Positions 5,796-13,287 of a stretch of DNA of 24,675 nucleotides are shown here, piece by piece. Every line of letters starts with the position of its first letter. Position 1 is the first letter of the stretch. Both the position numbers and the translations under genes were made by a program. Source of the stretch: Lachnospiraceae bacterium UBA4338 (GTDB taxonomy: Bacteria; Bacillota; Clostridia; Lachnospirales; Lachnospiraceae). Where the stretch lies: the NCBI GenBank assembly GCA_002393735.1, contig DGTK01000016.1, positions 1 to 24,675 of the forward strand, read 5' to 3'. The notes beneath the pieces were generated by a model that was not told where the DNA came from, searched no databases, and saw only the letters and a list, made by a program, of their open reading frames with translations.

Positions 5796-6476
5796 ATGAG
5801 AATAATCGATAAACAACATGATTTTTATGACTACCTTCAGGATCCTACAGATAGCATTGTGTTTGACAGGCGTGGGTCATTCTTGTTAACCAAGGAGTTG
5901 TTTTGTGAAGGCATACAATATCAAAGATATTTTGGCAATTCCAAATACAGGTTTGTTTTACTTCAATGTGGTGTGGAATATTGGCTATTTTTAATTACAA
6001 TTACTGCGAAGGACTGGGATGATAAACCTGTTGATTATGATATGAATCTTCTTCAAAATTGGAAGAACTATGATGGGGCGAATGAGCTAATTAAGATGAG
6101 CGCAGTTTCGTTTGATATAAGTATGTGGGATTTTATGTTTCGTGATATTGATTTAGAGAAGGCTAAAGCACGTGCAAATGACTTAAAGGAAGAGGTTAAT
6201 CATGGAAATTACCGTGTTGAATATAATCTCGGATGCCATGTCAAAATTACGAATCACAAAGGCTCTTTTGTAAAAGAAATGCAGGAAATCCCCATACTCA
6301 AGGCATGTGGTCTTTCGGGTCTTATCCATCCAGTTAGCATTTTTTGTGCTATTGAAGAACACTTCTCAATGGAGAAGACAGCCTCAGAAACAACCGAAGC
6401 CAGAGGGGTAACAGATAAGGATAAAGTTGTCATGCATGGCTTTGATGTGCGAAGCTCTTTTAGAAAAATGGAATAA
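5796..6476 (+). CDS. Uncharacterised phage/bacterial protein family (226 aa)
   Basis: The opening MRIIDKQHDFYDYLQ and the ending GVTDKDKVVMHGFDVRSSFRK, together with the block ILKACGLSGLIHPVSIFCAIEEH (about 167-189), fit a widespread uncharacterised family found in phages and many bacteria. The family has no known function to my knowledge. The protein is soluble, with length typical for the family. A weak AAGGA lies before ATG 5796. The stop is followed after four bases by the inverted repeat at 6481-6507. Confidence 0.65.
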   Translation: MRIIDKQHDFYDYLQDPTDSIVFDRRGSFLLTKELFCEGIQYQRYFGNSKYRFVLLQCGVEYWLFLITITAKDWDDKPVDYDMNLLQNWKNYDGANELIKMSAVSFDISMWDFMFRDIDLEKAKARANDLKEEVNHGNYRVEYNLGCHVKITNHKGSFVKEMQEIPILKACGLSGLIHPVSIFCAIEEHFSMEKTASETTEARGVTDKDKVVMHGFDVRSSFRKME

Positions 6477-6480
6477 GTGA

Positions 6481-6507
6481 TTTGCGGTCAAGATATTTGA
6501 CCGCAAA
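6481..6507. repeat. Inverted repeat TTTGCGGTCAA, copy upstream of ORF6N gene
   Basis: TTTGCGGTCAA (6481-6491) and TTGACCGCAAA (6497-6507) are perfectly complementary around five bases. No T run follows, so it is a poor intrinsic terminator. The same arms form an even longer palindrome inside the ORF6N coding sequence (6739-6767), 259 bases away centre to centre. An operator for the ORF6N protein is one reading. Confidence 0.85.
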
Positions 6508-6530
6508 ATAAAATGATGGAGAATTATTAA

Positions 6531-7061
6531 GTGAGTGCAGATAAAGAAATAATGGTTGTTAATCAGGAAACCATCAAGGATAAAATATATATTATACGCG
6601 GACAAAAGGTTATGTTAGACACTGATTTGGCCCAGATTTACGGCTACACTACAAAAACTTTGAATCAACAGGTTAAGAATAACGCAACTAAGTTTGATGA
6701 AGATTTTACATTCAAAATGACCAAAGAAGAGTTAGTCGATTTGCGGTCAAAAAATTTGACCGCAAATATTAGTCCGAAAAGTCGTGCGTTACCTAATGTA
6801 TATACAGAACAAGGAATCTACATGCTAATGACCGTTTTAGATGGAGAATTGGCAGCCGCACAATCAAAGGCTTTGATACGAACTTTTAAAGCCATGAAAG
6901 ACTATATAGTGGAGAATAATGAGCTTATTGGCGCAAAAGGAATAATAAGTTTATCTGTTCAGACAACAAAAAATACGGCTGATATTGAGGATATAAGGCA
7001 CTTTTCTAAAATTATTAGAGAAGTGTCTTTTTTATCGTCAAGCCAGACAATCTATTATTAG
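6531..7061 (+). CDS. ORF6N-domain DNA-binding protein, probably altered C-terminus
   Basis: Residues about 11-100 form an ORF6N domain (IYIIRGQKVMLDTDLAQIYGY, then the conserved YTEQGIYMLMTVL and SKALIRTFKAMKDYI), a DNA-binding module of phage and mobile-element proteins related to KilA-N and Bro. GTG 6531 follows GGAG at 9 bases; ATG 6552 is a weaker alternative. The last 20 or so codons run through a hairpin plus T run (6997-7033) that looks like a terminator, and the usual C-terminal half is not seen. The gene is probably truncated or frameshifted after about residue 155. The protein may bind the inverted repeat found before and inside its own gene (inference). Confidence 0.8.
   Translation: MSADKEIMVVNQETIKDKIYIIRGQKVMLDTDLAQIYGYTTKTLNQQVKNNATKFDEDFTFKMTKEELVDLRSKNLTANISPKSRALPNVYTEQGIYMLMTVLDGELAAAQSKALIRTFKAMKDYIVENNELIGAKGIISLSVQTTKNTADIEDIRHFSKIIREVSFLSSSQTIYY
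6739..6767. repeat. Inverted repeat inside the ORF6N gene
   Basis: ATTTGCGGTCAAA (6739-6751) and TTTGACCGCAAAT (6755-6767) form a perfect 13-bp palindrome with a 3-base AAA spacer. It contains the arms of the intergenic repeat at 6481-6507. It encodes residues DLRSKNLTAN of the ORF6N protein, a segment variable in the family. Confidence 0.9.
6997..7033 (+). terminator. Intrinsic terminator lying inside the ORF6N reading frame
   Basis: GGCACTTTTCT (6997-7007) pairs with AGAGAAGTGTC (7017-7027), allowing wobble pairs, and is followed by six T residues (7028-7033). It resembles the terminator at 11362-11402. It lies 28-64 bases before the ORF6N stop codon, so transcription may stop before the frame ends. 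Confidence 0.6.
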
Positions 7062-7342
7062 CGAGGAGTGGTAAAAATGTTAAAACTGAAAGTTTCCGAA
7101 GTATCAGATCAGTGATGGTCCAGTATTCAAGCAGAATGAAAACTGAGTAAATCCTCTTCTTACAAAGATTTGGAAAGTGATAAAAGAGGTTTTAATGGGA
7201 TATGTGAGTATGATAAAATGATTTCGTAGTAAATTATCTTACAGTTAAATGCACCACTCGCCATACGCGCCAAGCCGAATTCATAGAATGCTGACGCATT
7301 CTATTTCATCCGTCTTGTCGCCCTATAGGCTGATTTCGATAT
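7062..7342. other. Gene-free stretch: short broken ORF and possible dispersed repeat
   Basis: A well-spaced ribosome binding site (GAGGAG) precedes ATG 7077, but the frame ends after 12 codons (MLKLKVSEVSDQ), so it looks like a cut-off gene start. From about 7160 the sequence changes character. It includes the stem-loop ATAGAATGC-TGAC-GCATTCTAT (7283-7304) and a more GC-rich tail that runs into the next reading frame to about 7400. I suspect a dispersed intergenic repeat inserted here. No promoter or RNA gene is clear. Confidence 0.4.
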
Positions 7343-7828
7343 GTGCCGATTTGTGAGCAGGCTCCCATCGGCCCAATCGGAAATCATCCTGCATGGCTCG
7401 TTATATCGGAATATGATGTTCCAAGTGTTGATGAATTTAAAGAGAGGATTCGTCATACTAAAGAAAAATACCCTTATCTGGTCTGCTTGAAGGGTAACAG
7501 AATAATCGGTTATGTACATGCTGGACCATATAGCGCAATGGAAGCATATTCTTGGACTGTAAGCACTTCAATCTATGTCGATAGGGATTATCGCAGATGT
7601 GGAGCGGGAGCGATGCTCTATAGAGTTCTGGAGGAAGAACTCAGGAAACAGGGGATCATAAATCTTCTTGCCGGAGTTGCGTATAACGATGAAGAGGATG
7701 AATACTTGTCCCATGACAGTTATCAGTTTCATATTAAAGAGGGATATACGGAAGTGGCTCATATAAAGTCTGTCGGAAAGAAATTTGACAGGTGGTATGA
7801 TCTTTTATGGTTTCAGAAAAAGATTTGA
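7343..7828 (+). pseudogene. GNAT acetyltransferase (phosphinothricin-acetyltransferase-like), 5'-truncated
   Basis: From about residue 28 the protein follows the PAT subfamily of GNAT N-acetyltransferases: EYDVPSVDEF, KYPYLVCLKGNRIIGYVHAGP, a WTVSTSIYVDRDYRRCGAG acetyl-CoA loop, and the FGRWYDLLWFQK-like end (here KFDRWYDLLWFQ). The N-terminal first strand and helices that normally hold MIRxAT...IYxxYV are absent. In their place are about 27 residues (PICEQAPIGPIGNHP) unlike the family. The only upstream start is a GTG at 7343 without a ribosome binding site. I conclude that the 5' end was replaced by unrelated DNA. The rest is undamaged, so the event looks recent. Protein from an internal start would lack part of the fold. 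Confidence 0.65.
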
Positions 7829-7837
7829 GGAAATGAT

Positions 7838-8518
7838 ATGAAGGAAGAATGCATAATCTGCAAGGCACCGTTGGAATATCTTGAAAGGGATGAAATAATG
7901 GAATGCGCCTTGTGCCACAAAAAAGAATCAAGTAAGACAAGATGTGTAAATGGGCATTATGTATGTAATGAATGCCATATGAAAGGGCTTGACGCTGTTA
8001 TAGGGATCTGCCTTAACGAAAAGAGTAAAGACCCTATAGAAATCATAAGAAAAATGATGGCAGAACCATTTTGCCATATGCATGGACCGGAGCATCATGT
8101 GATGGTTGGTGCTGCTTTATTGACGGCATACCATAACGCCGGAGGAAAGATCAATCTATCGGATGCTCTGACGGAGATGATGAAAAGAGGACAAAGCGTC
8201 CCCGGAGGTGCATGTGGATTCTGGGGTGCCTGCGGAGCTGGCATTAGTACCGGAATGTTCATCTCGATCATTTCAAAGGCTACTCCTCTTACCGGCAAGC
8301 CTTGGGGACTGTCTAACAGGATGACATCTAAGGCGCTTGATTCCATCGGAAGCATAGATGGCCCGAGATGTTGCAAGAGAGATTCGTATTTAGCCATTCT
8401 GACGGCTATTGATTTTGTTAAAGAAAACTTTGGTATTGAAATGGAAAGACCTGAGATTAAGTGTATCCATTACGAACAGAACAACCAATGCATCGGAAGC
8501 AGATGTCCGTTCAGATAA
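7838..8518 (+). CDS. DUF5714-like protein with N-terminal Cys-rich zinc-binding region
   Basis: The 226-residue protein begins with paired cysteines (C5/C8, C23/C26, C36 with H40, C43/C46), consistent with zinc binding in a rubredoxin- or treble-clef-like fold. The rest carries conserved blocks FCHMHGPEHHVMVGAALL (about 77-94), PGGACGFWGACGAG (about 123-136) and GPRCCKRDSYLAI (about 173-185), typical of the DUF5714 family as I recall it. In other organisms DUF5714 is found fused or adjacent to methyltransferases; its function is not established. It starts 9 bases after the truncated acetyltransferase gene and is followed 12 bases later by a second GNAT gene, so it sits in a small operon. Confidence 0.6.
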   Translation: MKEECIICKAPLEYLERDEIMECALCHKKESSKTRCVNGHYVCNECHMKGLDAVIGICLNEKSKDPIEIIRKMMAEPFCHMHGPEHHVMVGAALLTAYHNAGGKINLSDALTEMMKRGQSVPGGACGFWGACGAGISTGMFISIISKATPLTGKPWGLSNRMTSKALDSIGSIDGPRCCKRDSYLAILTAIDFVKENFGIEMERPEIKCIHYEQNNQCIGSRCPFR

Positions 8519-8530
8519 GAAGGTACAAAG

Positions 8531-8971
8531 ATGATTGAAGTAAGGGATTGTGATGATTACGAAGCTGCAAAAGAATTGATTCTGGAGTATTCCCAAATAA
8601 AAGGTGCAGAAGGATGTTTTGTATCCCTTGATAAAGAACTGGCAGATCTCGAGGGATTTTATCAGGATGGAGCTTTGTTGCTTGGATATGACGAAGAAAA
8701 CCCCGTTGCAACAATTGCAATCAAGAGGATAGACGATAATACAGCGGAAGCAAAACGATTATACATAAAACCGGAATGTCGAGGAAAGGGTTATGCAAGG
8801 CCTATGCTTAACGCCATGTTGGATAAATGCCGTGAATTATGCTTTAAAGAAGTACGATTTACCACAAAACCTGAGGTGATGAGCGTAGGATATGCCTTGT
8901 ACAAGAAGATGGGATTTGAAGAGCTCGAAAACAACGAAGGAACGGTTTTGATGAGAATGGTATTGCATTAA
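8531..8971 (+). CDS. GNAT-family N-acetyltransferase (146 aa)
   Basis: This is a single-domain GNAT protein with the acetyl-CoA pyrophosphate loop RGKGYA (84-89; the Q/RxxGxG/A motif) after the strand AEAKRLYIKPECR, and a typical YALYKKMGFEEL end (about 127-138). It should transfer an acetyl group from acetyl-CoA to an amine whose identity cannot be read from sequence. ATG 8531 follows AGAAGG at good spacing and lies 12 bases after the DUF5714-like gene, so the two are probably cotranscribed. Confidence 0.85.
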   Translation: MIEVRDCDDYEAAKELILEYSQIKGAEGCFVSLDKELADLEGFYQDGALLLGYDEENPVATIAIKRIDDNTAEAKRLYIKPECRGKGYARPMLNAMLDKCRELCFKEVRFTTKPEVMSVGYALYKKMGFEELENNEGTVLMRMVLH

Positions 8972-8999
8972 ATTCTATCGGAACGGGGAGAACAAAAAA

Positions 9000-9440
9000 A
9001 TGGAAATCAGGCGAGTTGAGGAGAATGACAGAATAGGCGAATTCATAAATGTAGCGTTTTCAGAGTATGCTGCTGATTGTGATGTAGCACTTAACTTCGA
9101 AGAGTTTTGTTTTGTGGCAGAAGATGATGGCAAAATTGCAGGAGTTATCACTGGTAGAGCATACTATAACGAGGTGCATATCGGAGATCTGATTGTTGCC
9201 AAAGCATACAGAAGAGAGGGCGTTGGCAGTAAACTTGTTGAGGCTGTAGAGAATGCGTACAAAGATAAGGGCTATGAAAAAATAGCGCTTACAACATTTG
9301 GGTTTCAGGCACCAGAGTTTTATAAAAAACTTGGATATGAATTGGAATTTATCCGGAAAGATAATGATTCTAAGCTTAGTAAGTATTTTTATTTGAAGAA
9401 GATATCTATCAGGACTACATTGACGGCAAGCGCGAGATAA
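9000..9440 (+). CDS. GNAT-family N-acetyltransferase (146 aa)
   Basis: This GNAT protein has an IGDLIVAKAYRREGVGSKLV segment, with the acetyl-CoA loop RREGVG at 71-76, and a FYKKLGYELEF end (about 110-120). It is not closely similar to its neighbour at 8531-8971, so this is not a simple tandem duplication. ATG 9000 follows GGGGAG. The last residues after YFYLKK (SIRTTLTASAR) look like an added tail past the usual family end. The substrate is unknown. It is the third GNAT gene within 2.1 kb. Confidence 0.85.
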   Translation: MEIRRVEENDRIGEFINVAFSEYAADCDVALNFEEFCFVAEDDGKIAGVITGRAYYNEVHIGDLIVAKAYRREGVGSKLVEAVENAYKDKGYEKIALTTFGFQAPEFYKKLGYELEFIRKDNDSKLSKYFYLKKISIRTTLTASAR

Positions 9441-9465
9441 AAGAGATAAGTTGATGAATATGGGC

Positions 9466-9490
9466 GGTAAGTTACATAGACTTGCCACTT
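9466..9490 (+). terminator. Weak terminator-like hairpin after the GNAT genes
   Basis: GGTAAGT (9466-9472) pairs with ACTTGCC (9480-9486) with one wobble pair around a 7-base loop and is followed by ACTTTT. The stem is short, but the position, between the GNAT operon and the transporter gene, is reasonable. Confidence 0.35.
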
Positions 9491-9540
9491 TTAAATAGTA
9501 TACAGAGATTAAGATAAATCAACAAAGGATATGTAATCTG

Positions 9541-10428
9541 ATGGATAAAAATAAAATTAAAGGAATCTTATTAACAACTATAGGTGCTGCCTGCTGGGGG
9601 CTTTCTGGCTCAGTCGGGCAGTATCTTTTTGACGTGCAGATGATGGACAGCAGATGGCTTGTTCCTATCAGATTGGGACTTTCCGGAGTACTAATACTGC
9701 TATACTCACTCATCAAGTACCCTAATTCTGTTTTTTTACCATGGAAAAGCAAAGAAAAGACAATAACCATGCTCATCTATGGACTGGCAGGTGTGTCAGC
9801 ATGTCAATTTTTATACTTTCTCACCATCGAACTCTCAACTGCGGCTATTGGAACAATCATGCAGGATCTGGCTCCAATATTTATATTGGGATATACATGC
9901 ATAACAACCAAAAGGTTTCCTAAGTTTTTGGAAATATTGTCAATCATAATGGCTCTACTAGGCGTTTTCTTCCTTACAAGCCATGGCAATATTACTACAA
10001 TGACAGTACCGTCACTTGCACTGATTACAGGTGTCTTAAGTGCTGTTTGTGTTATGATTTATAATGTGCTTGCTCCTAAACTCACGAACGACATTCCTGT
10101 CATAGTCGCTCAGGGATGGTCATTCCTGCTTGGAGGTATATGCATAGGTATCATTTTCAGAACCTGGACAATCCACTATATTCCAAATCTCTATGGCATA
10201 TTAGGCATTATATTCGTTATTGTAGTTGGCAACCTCTGCGCCTTTACTCTATATATCAGCGGTGTAAAACTTATCGGACCATCCAAAGCAATTCTCTATA
10301 GTTTTGCTGAGCCTCTGACCGCAGCAGTCATTTCTACTTTAGTCCTCGGAAGCGCTTTTACGGCATTTGATGCATTGGGTTTTGCGATGATCTTTACTAT
10401 GTTATGGCTGATTACAGTCAGCAAATAA
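9541..10428 (+). CDS. DMT-superfamily (EamA) transporter, 10 TM
   Basis: This 295-residue integral membrane protein has two EamA halves. The first starts at LLTTIGAACWGLSGSVGQYLF (about 10-30) and holds the typical AAIGTIMQDLAPIFI stretch (about 95-115). The second contains GPSKAILYSFAEPLTAAVISTLVLG (about 250-275). About ten hydrophobic segments are visible. Members export or import small metabolites, and the substrate is not predictable. The ribosome binding site is weak, with AAAGGA about 12 bases before the ATG. The reading frame ends cleanly at 10428 and is followed 12 bases later by a broken glycosyltransferase gene, so a recombination joint lies there. Confidence 0.85.
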   Translation: MDKNKIKGILLTTIGAACWGLSGSVGQYLFDVQMMDSRWLVPIRLGLSGVLILLYSLIKYPNSVFLPWKSKEKTITMLIYGLAGVSACQFLYFLTIELSTAAIGTIMQDLAPIFILGYTCITTKRFPKFLEILSIIMALLGVFFLTSHGNITTMTVPSLALITGVLSAVCVMIYNVLAPKLTNDIPVIVAQGWSFLLGGICIGIIFRTWTIHYIPNLYGILGIIFVIVVGNLCAFTLYISGVKLIGPSKAILYSFAEPLTAAVISTLVLGSAFTAFDALGFAMIFTMLWLITVSK

Positions 10429-10440
10429 AAACAACGGCTG

Positions 10441-10779
10441 ACTCTAATACATGGCTGGCTGTTTGAGCGGGTGCGGGCTGTTGTACATCATGGAGGTTGT
10501 TCTACAAACGGCATAGGACTCAGAGCCGGAAAACCAACGCTTGTGATGCCACTTGCTCTGGATCAGCTGTTTTACGGAAGAAGGGTGCATGAACTTGACT
10601 GCGGTTCGGAGCCCCTTTACGTCAGATTTGAGATCCCCAGTGTGGAGAGAATCGAAGAATCGATCAGAGAACTGATCAGTGGCAGATATGATGGCTGAAC
10701 GAAGAAAGCGCATGCGCCCCTGAAGAAGGAACTTGGATGCGAAAGAGCTGCGGATGTTCTGGAAAGCAGATTTGGCTGA
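10441..10779 (+). pseudogene. UDP-glycosyltransferase (sterol/macrolide GT1-type) C-terminal remnant
   Basis: One frame reads HGWLFERVRAVVHHGG from 10450, then STNGIGLRAGKPTLVMPLALDQLF. This is the donor-nucleotide-binding signature of GT1 UDP-glycosyltransferases (HHGG...AGxPxxxxPxxxDQ). The frame stops at 10698. Another frame continues with LKKELGCERAADVLESRFG to a TGA at 10779, which fits the family's C-terminal helix, so a frameshift near 10695 has split it. The N-terminal acceptor domain and the start codon are gone. The remnant starts immediately after the transporter gene. No function is expected. Confidence 0.75.
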
Positions 10780-10806
10780 GCGCAATTGATGATTCGAGTT
10801 TCAATT

Positions 10807-10827
10807 CGACAAATTCAATATTTGTAG
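10807..10827. other. Operator-like block before the ATPase remnant
   Basis: CGACAAATTCAATATTTGT contains the inverted repeat ACAAAT/ATTTGT around five bases and begins with the CGACAAA seen in the XRE-associated blocks. It agrees with the 162-182 block at 14 of 21 positions. It lies about 25 bases before the ATPase remnant, so it may be a relic of that gene's control region. Confidence 0.25.
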
Positions 10828-10833
10828 AGATAA

Positions 10834-11343
10834 TGTGTTAGCGCGTTATATAGGAAGATCATTTTTGATGAAATTCAGCGTCAGCCACTGGTAAGGCAGG
10901 CAATTAAATACCTGGTTGCCGATGGAAGATATGACTATATAGAAACCGGGTCACTAATCAGTATAAAGAAAAATGTTAAAGATATTGTTATTCCTTCTGA
11001 AGAACATAAGATTCCCGTATATCCCATGGATTATGAAGAATTTATGTGGGCGATCGGAAATGATACATACCCGGTGCTTCGTGAACTTTATGAGATGGGT
11101 TCAGAAGTCGGTAATGGAATAAACAGAAAACTTATGAGGGATTTCAGAATATATATGGCTGTGGGTGGAATGCCTCAGGCTGTAGAAGCCTTTGTAGAGG
11201 GAAAAAACTTTTCTGAAATAGACAGGGTAAAGAGAGAGATAATAGATCTTTATATTGATGATTTTAAAAAAATAGACAGTTCCGGGCTTATTGGCAAGAT
11301 GTATGAGTCAATCCCCAGTCAGCTGGCCACAAAAAACCTTTGA
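10834..11343 (+). pseudogene. AAA ATPase (AAA_14/DUF4143 type) fragment, broken at both ends
   Basis: The frame reads RKIIFDEIQRQPLVRQAIKY from 10852, a Walker B segment (IIFDEIQ), then a sensor block (YIETGSLISIKKNV) and the beginning of the DUF4143 linker (VYPMDYEEFMWA, GGMPQAVEAF). The Walker A part is missing: a stop codon lies at 10831 and no start is present before 11026. The 3' end is also lost, because the frame stops after IPSQLATKNL where family members continue about 150 residues. Any protein from ATG 11026 could not bind ATP. These ATPases are common in Clostridia and often decay. Confidence 0.75.
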
Positions 11344-11361
11344 AAAGGCTTAATGAGGTTT

Positions 11362-11402
11362 AAGACACTGTTTTATTGATATAAGACAGTGTCTTTTTTT
11401 CT
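11362..11402 (+). terminator. Strong intrinsic terminator
   Basis: AAGACACTGT (11362-11371) is perfectly complementary to ACAGTGTCTT (11386-11395), and seven T residues follow before CTTTATTT. It separates the accessory remnants from the EAL gene. Confidence 0.85.
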
Positions 11403-11490
11403 TTATTTAAACCGTAAAAATATGGTAAAATATATGTGATATGTGCCAATGTAAGATGTGGCTTTTGGTTGTAAATGTGGGGATAGGGTT

Positions 11491-13287
11491 ATGTTTAAAA
11501 ATAAATTAAATCAGGTATATAAACCGGACAGATTATTGTTCTATGTAGAAGCATCTGATGAGGATATTCAGGCCTTTTTCAAGGGGGAGATTAAGTCAGA
11601 TATTATGAGTCATGCCAATGACTTTGGAACATATGATTATCCGGGTCTTTTTTATATAGATTCTCTGGGAGAGGATGTAATAGGTATTGAGTTCAGAGCA
11701 GATGATGAGAGAATTGATTATCCGGATAATCTTAAGTCCATTAAGCTTGAGGGTGCCTTCTTTTATTCCATTGAAATTGAAAATGATGTTAAGGTTTCGC
11801 AAGAGTATATCAAAGAGTTATTTGCTGAAATAAAAGATGACGATGATGCCAGAAGAATATACAGTGATTTGGCTATAAAAAATTATCCGCATTCCATAGG
11901 TGTATTTCCGGAGCAGAGAAAAACCAGGATTATTTATGAGTGCGAACTTCTTTGCGACAATGCAAAATGCGTAATCGATGATGATATAAATGAAATGGAT
12001 AAGGATATGCTTTATAAAAAAGCTTTCTTTGATCCTATTACCAATCATTATAACTGGAATCACCTGCTGGCTTATCTTGAGATGCCAATGGATTACGGCA
12101 TTAAGGATTTTGCCTTCGTTCATTTTGATGTTAAGGAATTCAGAATCATTAATGAGGTATATGGCCATATCGCGGCCAATAAAGTGCTTTGCAATATTGT
12201 TAAGGCAATGAATGAATCCGACATGGTATATGCCTCTGCAAGATGCCATAATGACAATTTTGCAATGATGATAAAGGACATGAATGAGGATGATACCAGG
12301 AAATGGCTGACTGAGTTTTTCGACAGTCTTTCATCTCTTGAAGAGAATCCACAGTATAAGATTTATTTTCGCTGCGGTGTTGTTCCAATGAAGTTTGCAA
12401 TTGTATCCGGAAACCGTGTGGCTGATGCAGGGAAGATGGCTCAGGCTCTGGGTGTAAATCATAATAAAACAGATATCATCTTTTATACTGAGAAAATGCA
12501 TGATGATATTTTGTGGGGAAATTTCATAAAAGCCTATCTGGATACAGCCATTAAAAATGATGAATTCCTGGTTTATCTTCAGCCGAAATTTGACAGCGCT
12601 AAGGATCACATTAAAGGAGCGGAGGCTTTAATTCGCTGGAATTATAAAAATAAGGAATTCTTATCTCCGGGAAGATTTATTCCATATTTCGAGAAAGATG
12701 GCACAATAGAAAAGGTTGATGACATCGTATTGTCAAAGGTATGCGAAGCCATGGCAAAGTGGAAAAAGGAAGGCAAACCACTTTATCCAATATCAGTGAA
12801 TCTGTCCAGAAACCGACTTTATGATGAAAGTATCATTGAACACCTTATGGACATAGTCGATTCGTACGGCGTGGACCATCAGCTCATTGATTTTGAATTA
12901 ACCGAAAGCGCAACCTATGATGATAAGGAACATATGATAAATGTTCTTAATGAGTTAAGGGCTAATGGTTTTAAGATTTCCATGGATGATTTTGGCACAG
13001 GTTATTCGTCATTTTCACTGCTCACAGAAATGCCTCTTGATACATTAAAACTGGACAAAAGCTTCGTCGACAAAGTTGGAAGCCAGTCCGACAGATTAGA
13101 GGACCTTGTGGTAATAAGACATATCGTAACCCTGGCCAAGGAACTGAACTTTACATGTCTTGCTGAGGGAGCCGAGACAAAAGCCCAGGTTGATACTCTT
13201 GCAGAATTAGGGTGCGACCTGATACAGGGTTATTATTACAGCAAACCAATTCCTATCCCAGAGTATGAAAGCAGGTATATTCAGTGA
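11491..13287 (+). CDS. c-di-GMP phosphodiesterase: degenerate GGDEF plus intact EAL domain
   Basis: ATG 11491 follows GGGGA at 7 bases; a GTG at 11458 is less likely. The protein has 598 residues. An N-terminal region of about 175 residues is unrecognised. Then comes a GGDEF fold (DPITNHYNW about 181; FDVKEFRIINEVYGH about 212-226) in which the GGDEF signature reads CHNDNF (252-257), so cyclase activity is not expected. The C-terminal EAL domain (about 350-590) keeps its key residues: EAL (378-380), NLS (N437), FELTES (E469), DDFGTGYSS (D499, D500), KLDKSF (K520), AEGAET (E559) and Q579. It should hydrolyse c-di-GMP to pGpG, perhaps controlled by the dead GGDEF domain. No membrane segment is visible, so it should be cytoplasmic. 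Confidence 0.88.
   Translation: MFKNKLNQVYKPDRLLFYVEASDEDIQAFFKGEIKSDIMSHANDFGTYDYPGLFYIDSLGEDVIGIEFRADDERIDYPDNLKSIKLEGAFFYSIEIENDVKVSQEYIKELFAEIKDDDDARRIYSDLAIKNYPHSIGVFPEQRKTRIIYECELLCDNAKCVIDDDINEMDKDMLYKKAFFDPITNHYNWNHLLAYLEMPMDYGIKDFAFVHFDVKEFRIINEVYGHIAANKVLCNIVKAMNESDMVYASARCHNDNFAMMIKDMNEDDTRKWLTEFFDSLSSLEENPQYKIYFRCGVVPMKFAIVSGNRVADAGKMAQALGVNHNKTDIIFYTEKMHDDILWGNFIKAYLDTAIKNDEFLVYLQPKFDSAKDHIKGAEALIRWNYKNKEFLSPGRFIPYFEKDGTIEKVDDIVLSKVCEAMAKWKKEGKPLYPISVNLSRNRLYDESIIEHLMDIVDSYGVDHQLIDFELTESATYDDKEHMINVLNELRANGFKISMDDFGTGYSSFSLLTEMPLDTLKLDKSFVDKVGSQSDRLEDLVVIRHIVTLAKELNFTCLAEGAETKAQVDTLAELGCDLIQGYYYSKPIPIPEYESRYIQ

Noticed and set aside
10471..10698. Independent 75-residue gene
   Set aside because: The reading frame extends upstream without a start and matches the middle of a glycosyltransferase; a frameshifted tail follows, so it is part of a pseudogene.
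11818..12249. Minus-strand 143-codon open frame inside the EAL gene
   Set aside because: It opposes a conserved GGDEF/EAL coding region and resembles no protein family.
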